The notes under the pieces are model-generated. The model had not been told where the DNA came from and made no database searches. It saw only the letters and a program-made list of their open reading frames with translations. Shown in pieces: positions 26,098-34,101 of a stretch of 64,000 bases of DNA. A program made the position numbers and the translations under genes. The stretch is from the NCBI GenBank assembly GCA_020634495.1, contig JACKBR010000022.1, positions 14,812-78,811 of the forward strand, written 5' to 3'. Within the stretch, counting starts at the first letter, position 1, and each line of letters starts with the position of its first letter. The DNA is from Ardenticatenaceae bacterium (lineage in GTDB: Bacteria > Chloroflexota > Anaerolineae > Promineifilales > Promineifilaceae).

Positions 26098-27153
26098 ATG
26101 TTTGATTTTTTGCGGAACCTAACGAAATCAGCCGAGGAAAAACGGCAGGAAACCATCGCAGCCTATGTGGATGGGGCGCTGCACGGCCGTTCCCGGCAGC
26201 AGTTTGAGCAGGAGATGGCTCAAGATGAGGGGCTGCGCCAGGACGTGGCGCAGCTTCGCCTGATCAAGCAGAGCCTGCGCCAGCTGCCGCAGCGGGAAGT
26301 GCCGCGCAATTTCATCCTGGACCCTGCCAAATACGGCCGTCCCGCGCCACAGCCCTGGGTAAAAGCGTACCCTGTTTTACGCACCGCCACAGCCATGACC
26401 GCTTTCTTCCTGATTTTTGCCTTTGCCGCCGGAATTTTTACTGGCCTTGGCAGCGGCGAGCCAATATTGGTTGCGCCTGCTGGCGATGTGGCTCAAGTGG
26501 AGTCGGTAGAAGTGACCCGCGTGGTAACAGAAGTTACGGAATCGCAAGCATTTGAGGCTGAAGTTGAAACCTCTGAAGAAGATGGCGATGCCGCCAGCGA
26601 TGAGGCCGAGCCAGTTGAAGAATCCGCCGCTGCCGACGTAGCTGCCGAAGCGGAAGAGGCTGTGGCAATGGATGAAGAAGTGGTTGTTGAAGAAGCAATG
26701 GCCGAGGAAGAGATGGCCGAGGAAGAAACGACTGAAGAGGAAGCGCCGCCTGCGGCTACGGCCGTTCCCGGCTTATCGGACACAGTTCAAGAAGACACCA
26801 CCGAAGAAGGTGCCCCAGCGTCAGAACCGGTGATTGCCCCCACACTGGCCCTCTCGCCAACGCCGACCGTTTCCACGTTGCCTCGCGTAACGCCGCCCAC
26901 GCCGCTGCCTGATCGAGAGATGGAGCTTGAGCAGGCGCAGGACGATGGCGGAGCAAACGATGTGGTGGCCGACGTGCCAGAAGCGGAAACGTCAACAGAA
27001 AATGTGCCAGCAACGGCCGTTCCCGCCGAAGATGAGGTGCAGGCAACTCGTGTATCCCCCTTGTTCGATCCGCTGTTGGTTTTGCAAATTGGGCTGGGTG
27101 TGCTCCTGCTCGCCCTGGCTGGCCTCACCTTCTACGCCCGCCGCCAAAGATAA
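26098..27153 (+). CDS. Anti-sigma factor-like membrane protein with acidic exterior
   Basis: A 351-residue protein. The N-terminal ~90 residues are helical (EETIAAYVDGALHGRSRQQF-like and AQLRLIKQSLRQLP) and resemble an anti-sigma domain, but the Cys/His zinc ligands of zf-HC2 proteins are absent. A membrane helix (TAMTAFFLIFAFAAGIFTGL) follows at ~100-120. The next ~200 residues are extremely acidic, rich in Glu, Ala and Val, with Thr/Pro patches. A second membrane helix (LVLQIGLGVLLLALAGLTF) closes the protein before RRQR. Probably sequesters the ECF sigma encoded just upstream; signal unknown. Confidence 0.78.
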   Translation: MFDFLRNLTKSAEEKRQETIAAYVDGALHGRSRQQFEQEMAQDEGLRQDVAQLRLIKQSLRQLPQREVPRNFILDPAKYGRPAPQPWVKAYPVLRTATAMTAFFLIFAFAAGIFTGLGSGEPILVAPAGDVAQVESVEVTRVVTEVTESQAFEAEVETSEEDGDAASDEAEPVEESAAADVAAEAEEAVAMDEEVVVEEAMAEEEMAEEETTEEEAPPAATAVPGLSDTVQEDTTEEGAPASEPVIAPTLALSPTPTVSTLPRVTPPTPLPDREMELEQAQDDGGANDVVADVPEAETSTENVPATAVPAEDEVQATRVSPLFDPLLVLQIGLGVLLLALAGLTFYARRQR

Positions 27154-27170
27154 TAGAACCGAAATTAAAT

Positions 27171-27216
27171 TTCACGCAATGGCGCAAAGTTTTGTTTCTC
27201 TTTGCGCCATTGCGGG
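27171..27216 (+). repeat. CGCAATGGCGCAAAG inverted repeat
   Basis: GCAATGGCGCAAAG (27176-27189) and CTTTGCGCCATTGC (27200-27213) form a 14-bp perfect stem with a 10-nt loop. No T-run follows; it precedes the Nudix gene by 20 nt. Confidence 0.65.
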
Positions 27217-27232
27217 AGACCTTTTAACCAGA

Positions 27233-27760
27233 ATGCCAACTCCCTCCGCCCCTGAATCTGTAAAATTTTGCAGCCGCTGCGCCTCGCCGATGGAAACGCG
27301 GCCCGTAGGCGACAAGCTGCGCCGGGTTTGCCCCAGCTGCGGCTTTATTCACTTCACCGACCCGAAGGTGGGTGTGGGTGTGTTTGTGGTACACGAGGGC
27401 AAAATCTTGCTGGTGCGCCGCACGATGCACCCAGAAATTGGTAAGTGGAGCATTCCGGCGGGCTTTTTAGACGCGGGCGAGAATCCAGAGGAAACGGCCG
27501 TGCGCGAAGCCCTGGAAGAAACCAACCTGCACGTCGCCATTGAGGAATTGGTGGGCGTGTTCCACAATCCACCAGCCCAGGGCGGCGCGTCCATCTTCAT
27601 TATGTACCAGGCCCGCCTGCTGGGCGGCACGCTGCAAGCGGGCGACGATGCCGATGCGGCTGCCTTTTTTGCCCCGGACAACCTGCCCGAAATTGCCTTT
27701 GCCTCCACCCTGGCTGCCATCGAGCAGCTCAAAGCCAAGATTACGCAAAAACAATCTTAG
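27233..27760 (+). CDS. Nudix hydrolase with N-terminal zinc ribbon
   Basis: A 175-residue protein. Residues ~10-40 form a zinc ribbon (CSRC...CPSC), as in NADH pyrophosphatase-like Nudix proteins. The Nudix box is complete: G-F-L-D-A-G-E-N-P-E-E-T-A-V-R-E-A-L-E-E-T follows the GX5EX7REUXEE pattern at ~85-107. KWSIPAGFLD just before it is typical. Substrate is probably a nucleoside diphosphate derivative, not readable more finely. ATG 27233 has GGGAGA 12 nt upstream; longer upstream frames overlap the anti-sigma gene and are rejected. Confidence 0.9.
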   Translation: MPTPSAPESVKFCSRCASPMETRPVGDKLRRVCPSCGFIHFTDPKVGVGVFVVHEGKILLVRRTMHPEIGKWSIPAGFLDAGENPEETAVREALEETNLHVAIEELVGVFHNPPAQGGASIFIMYQARLLGGTLQAGDDADAAAFFAPDNLPEIAFASTLAAIEQLKAKITQKQS

Positions 27761-27763
27761 TCG

Positions 27764-27820
27764 GTGGAGTGGGCATCCTCAGATGCCCGCCGTTCGCATC
27801 CGAGGATGCTCACTCCTCAC
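27764..27820 (+). repeat. GCATCCTCAGATGC-type hairpin repeat
   Basis: GGAGTGGGCATCCTC pairs with GAGGATGCTCACTCC across GATGCCCGCCGTTCGCATCC. Related copies lie at 23509-23530 and 48901-48948. Confidence 0.55.
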
Positions 27821-27833
27821 GGAACCCCTGTGG

Positions 27834-27839
27834 TACAAT
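27834..27839 (+). promoter_or_regulatory. -10 box seven bases before the mutL start (leaderless)
   Basis: TACAAT ends 7 nt before ATG 27847 and there is no Shine-Dalgarno sequence. No clear -35 box. Confidence 0.4.
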
Positions 27840-27846
27840 TGTTTGC

Positions 27847-29661
27847 ATGAAGATTCATCGTTTGTCGGAACAGCTTGCCTCTCAAATTGCCGCCGGAGAA
27901 GTGGTGGAACGGCCGTCTTCGGTTGTCAAAGAGCTGGTGGAAAACGCCATCGACGCCGGAGCCACCACCATCAACATCGATGTGCGCCAGGGCGGGCGGG
28001 AGAGCATCCAGATTGCCGACAACGGCCAGGGCATTGCTGCTGATGAAGTGGAAACTGCCTTTTTGCGCCACGCCACCTCCAAGCTGCAAACCATTGACGA
28101 TTTGAACGCCATCCGCACCCTGGGCTTTCGCGGTGAGGCGCTGGCGGCTATTTCTGCCGTAAGCCAGGTGACGATTGTCTCTCGCGAGGTGGGGGCAGCG
28201 GCAGGCACGCGGCTGGTGCTGCACGCGGGCGTGGTGGAAAATCGGGAGACGGTTGGCGCGCCGCAGGGCACGGTCATCGCTGTGGAAAATCTGTTTTACA
28301 ACGTGCCCGCCCGCCTAAAATTTTTGAAAACGGCCGCTACCGAAAAACGGCTCATCGATGAATTTGTTACCCGCTATGCCCTGGCTTACCCACACATTCG
28401 CTTTCGCCTGACGCACAACGGCCGTATCACCTTCCAAAGCAGCGGCAGCGGCCAGGTACGCGATGTGCTGCTGGCGATTTATGGGCCGGAAATTGCCAGA
28501 CAATTACTGGAGATTGGAGATTGGAGATTGGAGACTGAGAGCGAGAAAAACAGTCTCCAGTCTCCAGTCTCCAGTTCACGCGCCCACATTGAGGTTACGG
28601 GCTTTGTCGGCCCACCCGGCGTCCATTTTGCCAACCGGGGGCAGATTACTTTGTTTGTGAACGGCCGTTGGGTGAAAGATACCCAGCTCACCTACGCCGT
28701 CATCCAGGCGTACCACACGCTGCTGCCCTCAGGCCGGTATCCACTCGGACTCATTTTTATGCAGCTCCCACCGGAAGATGTGGACGTGAACGTGCATCCC
28801 ACCAAAACCGAAGTGCGCTTCCGCCAGGGCAAAGCGCCGTTTGGCACGGTGCAGCGGGCGGTGCGCCAAACCCTGGTGGCCGATGCCCCCACGCGGCAAA
28901 TGTCGGCCTGGGCGCTGGGCAGCAATGAGCCGGGCAGTTCGCCTGGCTGGATGGGTGCGCTTGACCCCCATGCGTTTGTTTCTGGCGGTGGGGAGCAGGC
29001 GGATTTAGCTCTGACCTGGCTGGATGATGTGGATTCGTCAGATGAGAACGGGGAAGCAGCGACGATCTCGGCACCGTCAGAGAGCAGCTCTCCGCTGCCA
29101 ATTATGCGGGTGGTGGGGCAAGTGGGGGCGTCTTACATCATTACCGAGGGGCCAGAAGGGTTGTTTTTGATTGACCAGGAGGCGGCGCACCAGCGGGTGC
29201 TGCACGAGCAGCTGCAAGCGGAGTGGGCCGAAGACAGGGTAACGGTGCAAACGCTTTCGACGGGAACGGCCGTAACCCTTTCTGAACCACAGGCAAAACT
29301 GCTGGCGCAATATCAAGACGTCGTGGCCCGGGTGGGTTTGCATTTTGAAGCGTTTGGCCCCAACACCTTCATGGTGCGGGCCGTGCCCAAAATTGCCGCT
29401 AGCTGTGATCCGGCCAGGCTGCTGGTGGCTGTGGTGACAGTGTTGGAGCAAAGCAAAGGGGTGGTTGAGGAGGCGGGGCTGGTAACGGCCGTTTGCCAAA
29501 CCATCTCGCTGCGGGCGGGCCAATCGCTGACCCAGGCGCAAATGCAGCAGCTCATCCACAACCTGGAAAAATGCGCCGATCCCTTCACCGATCCGCAGGG
29601 GAAGCCAACCTTTATTTACCTCTCTGTTGCCCAATTGGCCCGTGAATTCGGCCGTATTTAA
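27847..29661 (+). CDS. mutL: DNA mismatch repair protein MutL
   Basis: A 604-residue MutL. The GHKL ATPase has LASQIAAGEVVERPSSVVKE, ENAIDAGATTI, DNGQGI and TLGFRGEALAAI; the transducer domain has FVNGRWVKD and DVNVHPTKTEVRF. The C-terminal dimerisation domain keeps the fold, but the endonuclease motif DQHA-x2-E-x4-E reads DQEAAHQRVLHE, and the CPHGRP zinc motif reads DPQGKP, so nicking activity is doubtful. A GGAGATT/TCTCC palindromic repeat is inserted in frame at residues ~221-243, in a loop between the two N-terminal subdomains. ATG 27847 fits the family start (MKIHRLSEQLASQIAAGEVV). Confidence 0.93.
   Translation: MKIHRLSEQLASQIAAGEVVERPSSVVKELVENAIDAGATTINIDVRQGGRESIQIADNGQGIAADEVETAFLRHATSKLQTIDDLNAIRTLGFRGEALAAISAVSQVTIVSREVGAAAGTRLVLHAGVVENRETVGAPQGTVIAVENLFYNVPARLKFLKTAATEKRLIDEFVTRYALAYPHIRFRLTHNGRITFQSSGSGQVRDVLLAIYGPEIARQLLEIGDWRLETESEKNSLQSPVSSSRAHIEVTGFVGPPGVHFANRGQITLFVNGRWVKDTQLTYAVIQAYHTLLPSGRYPLGLIFMQLPPEDVDVNVHPTKTEVRFRQGKAPFGTVQRAVRQTLVADAPTRQMSAWALGSNEPGSSPGWMGALDPHAFVSGGGEQADLALTWLDDVDSSDENGEAATISAPSESSSPLPIMRVVGQVGASYIITEGPEGLFLIDQEAAHQRVLHEQLQAEWAEDRVTVQTLSTGTAVTLSEPQAKLLAQYQDVVARVGLHFEAFGPNTFMVRAVPKIAASCDPARLLVAVVTVLEQSKGVVEEAGLVTAVCQTISLRAGQSLTQAQMQQLIHNLEKCADPFTDPQGKPTFIYLSVAQLAREFGRI
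28508..28575 (+). repeat. GGAGATT/TCTCC palindromic repeat inside mutL
   Basis: Four tandem GGAGATT units (28509-28536, the last changed to GGAGACT) and the complement AGTCTCC three times (28552-28572) surround GAGAGCGAGAAAAAC. The element is read in frame as EIGDWRLETESEKNSLQSPV and leaves the mutL frame open. Confidence 0.85.
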
Positions 29662-29757
29662 ACTTTAACTCTGTATTGTTCATAACATCCGACAAACAAA
29701 AACATATGTGCTAAACTTGAGCCAGATTCAGACTATCTAGGACAAGGGAAAACACCA

Positions 29758-30744
29758 ATGGAATATGGTTTATTTGGTCAATCTAAAACAATAGCATCGG
29801 AATTTAAAACCGATGAAGATGTAGTTGTTTTTTATGGAGATGTCAACGATTTTGTTGAATCGTTGCCTGCTGACTCTGTCAAACTTATCATTACTTCTCC
29901 GCCTTATAACTTGGGAAAGGAATATGAAGATCAAGTTTCAATTGAAAAGTATTTGGCTTTACAGGAAGAAATTATTCATAAGCTGTATCGTGTGCTTCAT
30001 CCCCAAGGAAGTTTGTGTTGGCAAGTCGGCAATTATGTAAACAAAGGCGAAGTTTATCCTCTAGATATTTATTATTATCCAATTTTCAAAAAACAAGGGT
30101 ATCGTCTACGTAATAGACTAATCTGGCATTTTGGTCATGGATTACATACCACGAAGCGATTTTCAGGTAGATATGAAACATTGCTCTGGTTTACAAAGTC
30201 TGATGGCTACACATTTAACCTTGATCCAGTACGTGTGCCATCAAAATACCCTGGGAAACGACATTATAAAGGCCCGAATAAGGGAAAACCCTCTGGAAAT
30301 CCCAAAGGAAAAAACCCATCAGATGTCTGGCAAAAAATTTGTGAAGAATGGGAAGAAGGTTTTTGGGATATACCAAATGTCAAATCAAATCATCCGGAAA
30401 AGACAGAACATCCCTGCCAGTTTCCTATTGAACTGGTAGAGAGATGTGTCCTTGCTCTGACAAATGAGGGGGATACCGTTTTTGATCCTTTTGCTGGTGT
30501 TGGTTCTGCATTAATTGCAGCCCTTAAGCATGGTCGGAAAGCCCTTGGAAGTGAACAAGAGGAGAAGTATGTTCAAATCACTCATGAACGGATTCAATCG
30601 CTATTTAATGGGACTTTGAAAATTCGACCCCTGGGAAAACCTGTATTTAAGCCCACAGGTAAAGAGAAAATTTCCAAAAGGCCCCCGGAATGGAGTAAGG
30701 CAGAGCAACCAAGGCTGCTAGAAAAGCGAGAAGAATACGAATGA
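29758..30744 (+). CDS. Type II DNA methyltransferase (N4-cytosine/N6-adenine, TSPPY type)
   Basis: A 328-residue beta-class methyltransferase: catalytic motif IV as LIITSPPYNLG near residue 45 precedes the SAM-binding motif I, FDPFAGVGSALIAAL near residue 245. The middle is a target-recognition region (HFGHGLHTTKRFSGRYETLL). Its stop overlaps the start of a BglII/BstYI-like endonuclease gene (ATGA), forming a restriction-modification pair. M.BglII-type enzymes make N4-methylcytosine, so that product is likely. The DNA is AT-richer than its neighbours and lacks ACGGCCGT, indicating acquisition. AAGGG lies about 10 nt before the ATG. Confidence 0.92.
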   Translation: MEYGLFGQSKTIASEFKTDEDVVVFYGDVNDFVESLPADSVKLIITSPPYNLGKEYEDQVSIEKYLALQEEIIHKLYRVLHPQGSLCWQVGNYVNKGEVYPLDIYYYPIFKKQGYRLRNRLIWHFGHGLHTTKRFSGRYETLLWFTKSDGYTFNLDPVRVPSKYPGKRHYKGPNKGKPSGNPKGKNPSDVWQKICEEWEEGFWDIPNVKSNHPEKTEHPCQFPIELVERCVLALTNEGDTVFDPFAGVGSALIAALKHGRKALGSEQEEKYVQITHERIQSLFNGTLKIRPLGKPVFKPTGKEKISKRPPEWSKAEQPRLLEKREEYE

Positions 30745-31316
30745 TTGTTGGCGGCATATATTCTTTCAATCAAGGTAAAGAAGTAGTTGAGGCCAAGTAT
30801 GCAAAGGAATTGGCTGAAATTATCGAAGTGATTCAATCTGTTGATGCGGTGACTTATAAGACAAAAATCAGCGAAGAAAAAACGATGCCCGGTAAGTTAT
30901 TATTCCGGCCAAGTGGTTTGAACCGTGCTTTTAAAAGTGGTTTTGTGAAAGAAGGGTGGGATGCCAGTATACGTGTGCAGTGCGATTATCCTACTGAATT
31001 TTACACTTCCGATTATGCACCCCCTTCAGTCACGCAAAATGCTTTTCGGGAGATGGATTTTGTTAAGAATCGGCTCGGTGTAGAGGTTCAGTTTGGTAAG
31101 TATGCCTTTATGGTTTACAACGTTTGCGCCAAGATGACAATATTTCATAATGAGGGTTTTATTGATGCTGGCGTTGAAATTGTGCCTTTGAAAGAATTGG
31201 CATCTGATATGTCTTCTGGCGTTTCTTACTTTGAGCAGTTTGTTTGGGACTTGGAACATCGAGGTGTTTCGGATATTGACATCCCTGTGTTGATTTTAGG
31301 ACTAGCTGCTGGTTGA
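30741..31316 (+). CDS. BglII/BstYI-family type II restriction endonuclease
   Basis: A 191-residue protein related to the BglII/BstYI family by eye: FRPSGLNRAFKSGFVKEGWD parallels the BglII segment with DPVGTN, and GVEVQFGKYAFMVYNVCAKM parallels its catalytic VEVQF stretch, with Glu-x-Gln in the active site. The C-terminal YFEQFVWDLEHRG...DIPVLILGL also matches. Recognition of AGATCT or RGATCY is therefore predicted. The gene overlaps the methyltransferase gene by 4 nt, so protection and cutting are translationally coupled with the methyltransferase first. Low GC and no octamer, as for its partner. Confidence 0.82.
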   Translation: MIVGGIYSFNQGKEVVEAKYAKELAEIIEVIQSVDAVTYKTKISEEKTMPGKLLFRPSGLNRAFKSGFVKEGWDASIRVQCDYPTEFYTSDYAPPSVTQNAFREMDFVKNRLGVEVQFGKYAFMVYNVCAKMTIFHNEGFIDAGVEIVPLKELASDMSSGVSYFEQFVWDLEHRGVSDIDIPVLILGLAAG

Positions 31317-31360
31317 TTTGGAAGATTTAGGCTTGATCTTTACTACATAGAACAAGACTT

Positions 31361-32623
31361 ATGGATCACACGCTTTTTTACCGCTTTGGGGTGGCCTTGT
31401 TTATTGGTGTTTTGGTGGGGCTTCAGCGCGAAGCGGCGATTGTGGATGAGGCGGAGCGCTCGCGCAAGATGTTTGCCGGGGTGCGCACCTTTGCGCTGCT
31501 GAGTTTAGCTGGCTGTACGGCCGCTTTCGTGGCCGAGGAGTTAGCGCAGCCGTGGGCGTTTATTGGCATCCTGCTGCCGCTAGGGGCACTGATTACGGCC
31601 GCTTACATCTTGACCGGTTTGCGCGGCAGCGTAGGCATGACAACAGAAGTGGCGGCAGTGATTGTGGTGCTGGCCGGGGCGCTCTGCTTTTGGGACCAGC
31701 TGGCCATCGCCGTGGCGCTGGGCGTGGTAACGACGGCGCTGCTTTCGTTCAAGCTGGAGCTGCACGGCTTTGCGGAACGCCTCACTCGTGAAGATATTGT
31801 GGCCACGCTGAAATTTGCCATTATCACGGCCATCATCCTGCCCGTTTTGCCCAACCAATCATTTGGGCCGCCTCCGTTTGATGTGCTCAATCCGTACAAA
31901 ATTTGGCTAATGGTGGTGCTGATTTCTGGCATTAGCTTTTTGGGCTATGTGCTCATCAAGCTGGTGGGGTCGCGCCAGGGCATAGGGTTGACGGGTTTAC
32001 TGGGGGGATTGGTGTCGAGTACGGCCGTTACCCTTAGCTTTTCTCAACGCAGCCAAAAAGAGAATAAGTTGGCCAAACCATTTGCCCTGGCCATTCTCAT
32101 TGCCTGGACAATCATGTTTGGCCGGGTGTTGGTGGAAGTGATGGTCACTAATCGGCCGTTGCTGGGCGTGGTGTGGCTGCCAATTACGGTGGCGGGTCTG
32201 GCCGGATTGGTTTATGGCGCGTACCTTTATTTTGCCCCACGCAGCGGGGAAACTGGCGAGGTTGCCGTTTCTAATCCGTTTGAGCTGGGGCCAGCCATTA
32301 CCTTTGGCTTGCTGTATGGTGTCATTTTGCTGGTGGCGCGGGCGGCGCAGCTTTATTTTGGCGACACGGGGGTTTATCTTTCCAGCATTTTGTCTGGCCT
32401 GGCGGATGTGGATGCCATCACGCTGTCGATGGCGGAGTTGAGCAGCAGCGGCAATTTGGAGCTGGCGACGGCGGCGCGGGCCATTGTGCTGGCCACGATG
32501 TCCAACACGGTGGTGAAGGGGGGGATTGTGCTTAGCAGCGGCTCGGCGGCACTGCGGCGGGCGCTGCTGCCCGGCTTTTTGCTTATTTTGGTGACGGGCA
32601 CTGTGCTGGCGCTGCTTATTTAA
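31361..32623 (+). CDS. MgtC/SapB-family membrane protein with DUF4010
   Basis: A 420-residue membrane protein. The N-terminal ~140 residues are MgtC/SapB-like (RFGVALFIGVLVGLQREAAI, VRTFALLSLAGCTAAFV, GLRGSVGMTTEVAAVIVV). The remainder is DUF4010 (LLGGLVSSTAVTLSFSQRS, SGLADVDAITLSMAEL), with eight or more further helices. Magnesium-related roles are known for MgtC, but DUF4010 members are uncharacterised. The 3' end overlaps the convergent ygfZ-like gene by 8 nt. High-GC and octamer-bearing DNA resumes here after the restriction island. Confidence 0.87.
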   Translation: MDHTLFYRFGVALFIGVLVGLQREAAIVDEAERSRKMFAGVRTFALLSLAGCTAAFVAEELAQPWAFIGILLPLGALITAAYILTGLRGSVGMTTEVAAVIVVLAGALCFWDQLAIAVALGVVTTALLSFKLELHGFAERLTREDIVATLKFAIITAIILPVLPNQSFGPPPFDVLNPYKIWLMVVLISGISFLGYVLIKLVGSRQGIGLTGLLGGLVSSTAVTLSFSQRSQKENKLAKPFALAILIAWTIMFGRVLVEVMVTNRPLLGVVWLPITVAGLAGLVYGAYLYFAPRSGETGEVAVSNPFELGPAITFGLLYGVILLVARAAQLYFGDTGVYLSSILSGLADVDAITLSMAELSSSGNLELATAARAIVLATMSNTVVKGGIVLSSGSAALRRALLPGFLLILVTGTVLALLI

Positions 32624-33566
32624 TGTGAACGGCCGTATCTCCCACCAGCAGCTCATTCCCAGCATCCAGAACGGCCGTTTTTACATAGCCTAATCCAATG
32701 GTGCCGTGCGGGCCAACGGCCGTTGAGGTAATGGTTCCCGCGTTTTTGCCGCCAGCGTGCAGCGTGCTGCCAGCTTCTAGCGGCCCGTTAGCCGTGAGCT
32801 GCACCAGCTTTTTGGCCAGCTTGCCCCGGCTCTCCATGCGGGCAATGATCTCCTGGCCGATGTAGCACCCCTTGTTAAATGAGACATCATCCCACAAATT
32901 GGCCTCCAGCGGAATGTACTCCTGGGCGAGTTCTTGCCCAATGCGGGGCAGACCGGCCTCGATGCGCAAATAATCAAACGCGGCGGCATCAGCCACGGTC
33001 AGGCCGGTATCTAACAGCCGCTGCCACAGCGCGGCGCGGTCTTTTTCTTCGCCCATGATGAAGTAGCCCTCACCGTGAATGGAATCCGTACGGTGCAGGT
33101 AGGCGGTGATGTCGCCAAGCTGAGCCTGTCGCCAATGGTGCAGCGGCAGCGCTTCGTCTGGGAAGCCCGCTTCCACTGCTTTTTGCCGCGCCTGGGGGCC
33201 GTAAACGCCAAAAATCACCGTCTCCTTGCTGATGTCCTGAATGTGAAAATCATCCTGGAAGAAAACGAAGCGCATGAGGTAGCGGGCGATATTGTCGCTG
33301 TTGTTTTCGCTGGTGAGGGCATACACTTTGTTATCGGTGGCGTACAAAATCAGGCGGTCAATGATGCGCCCAATGTCGGTGGTGAGAATGGTGGCGGTGC
33401 CTTCTCCCGTGGGCATGGTGAGCACTTTTTGGGTAGACATGCGGTTGAGTAGGTCAAAACGGGTCTCGCCGCTAAAAATAAGCACGCCCAGGTCGCTGCG
33501 GTCGGTGAGTACGGCCGTTTCCCGTGCTGCTCGATAAATATTTGGGTCAATTTGTGATGTTGTCAT
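32616..33566 (-). CDS. YgfZ/GcvT-family folate-binding protein
   Basis: A 316-residue protein with the YgfZ signature KGCYIGQEIIARMESRGKL at ~225-243, including the conserved Cys and Gly-Gln-Glu. The N-terminus (VLIFSGETRFDLLNRMSTQK) is the GcvT/YgfZ fold. YgfZ binds tetrahydrofolate and supports iron-sulphur enzymes such as MiaB. ATG 33566 is preferred to 33575 because GAAGGA lies 8 nt before it. The gene overlaps the end of the upstream DinB-like gene by 20 nt and the convergent DUF4010 gene by 8 nt. Octamer copies code several Thr-Ala-Val triplets. Confidence 0.87.
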   Translation of the reverse strand: MTTSQIDPNIYRAARETAVLTDRSDLGVLIFSGETRFDLLNRMSTQKVLTMPTGEGTATILTTDIGRIIDRLILYATDNKVYALTSENNSDNIARYLMRFVFFQDDFHIQDISKETVIFGVYGPQARQKAVEAGFPDEALPLHHWRQAQLGDITAYLHRTDSIHGEGYFIMGEEKDRAALWQRLLDTGLTVADAAAFDYLRIEAGLPRIGQELAQEYIPLEANLWDDVSFNKGCYIGQEIIARMESRGKLAKKLVQLTANGPLEAGSTLHAGGKNAGTITSTAVGPHGTIGLGYVKTAVLDAGNELLVGDTAVHIK

Positions 33567-34101
33567 CCGGTTCATCCTTCAGCCTAAGCGAAATCATCAT
33601 GTCGTCGGCGGGAGCCTGCCATTGGCGGGCCAGCAGCTGCACCAGAGGCAGGTAGCGCAGCTCGTGGTCGATGGTAAGCTGGGTAATTAATTCTGCCAGG
33701 GAACGGTTTTTCAACCAGGGAAAATGCCCTTTTTTGCTGAGCTGCTTTTCAGTGAATTCTTCCAGCCATTCTTCCACCTGCACCCGCACCTGGGGCAAAT
33801 CGTCAAAAATGCGATCCAGATCACGCCCTTTGTTTTCTTCGTAGCGCAGACGGCCGTATTCTTCAGCATTGGCCAGCGCTGCCAGCAGCCGGGCCGGCTT
33901 TTTGCCCTGCGAAATTTGCATCAACCCCGTCACCAGCTCCGATTCCCAGGCCGTTTGCTGCACCAAGAAATCTGCCACCGACCAATCGCCAATGCTGTTT
34001 GGGGCCAGCAGCGCCTCATCTGGTAACTCATCCAGCGCCACCAGCAGCCGCTCACGCGAGCTGTCCAGGGCGTCTAATAATTGCTCAATCACTGAACTCA
34101 T
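33547..34101 (-). CDS. DinB/ClbS-like four-helix protein
   Basis: A 184-residue helical protein. LLDALDSSRERLLVALDELP, SIGDWSVADFLVQQTAWESE and LITQLTIDHELRYLPLVQLL follow the DinB/DfsB/ClbS pattern. The metal-binding His triad is incomplete: one His is clear (TIDHELRY), while the position after GDWS.. is Gln-Thr-Ala-Trp rather than His. Metal binding may be lost. The gene overlaps the YgfZ-like gene and is probably co-transcribed with it. Function unknown; ClbS-like proteins protect DNA from genotoxins, but that is not implied here. Confidence 0.72.
   Translation of the reverse strand: MSSVIEQLLDALDSSRERLLVALDELPDEALLAPNSIGDWSVADFLVQQTAWESELVTGLMQISQGKKPARLLAALANAEEYGRLRYEENKGRDLDRIFDDLPQVRVQVEEWLEEFTEKQLSKKGHFPWLKNRSLAELITQLTIDHELRYLPLVQLLARQWQAPADDMMISLRLKDEPDDNITN

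Noticed and set aside
26927..27232. N-terminal extension of the Nudix frame into the anti-sigma gene
   Set aside because: The extra 102 residues overlap another gene in a different frame and lack homology; ATG 27233 begins just before the zinc ribbon.
29758..31316. Methyltransferase as the enzyme that modifies ACGGCCGT
   Set aside because: Its partner is BglII/BstYI-like, pointing to RGATCY rather than CGGCCG; nothing links it to the octamer.
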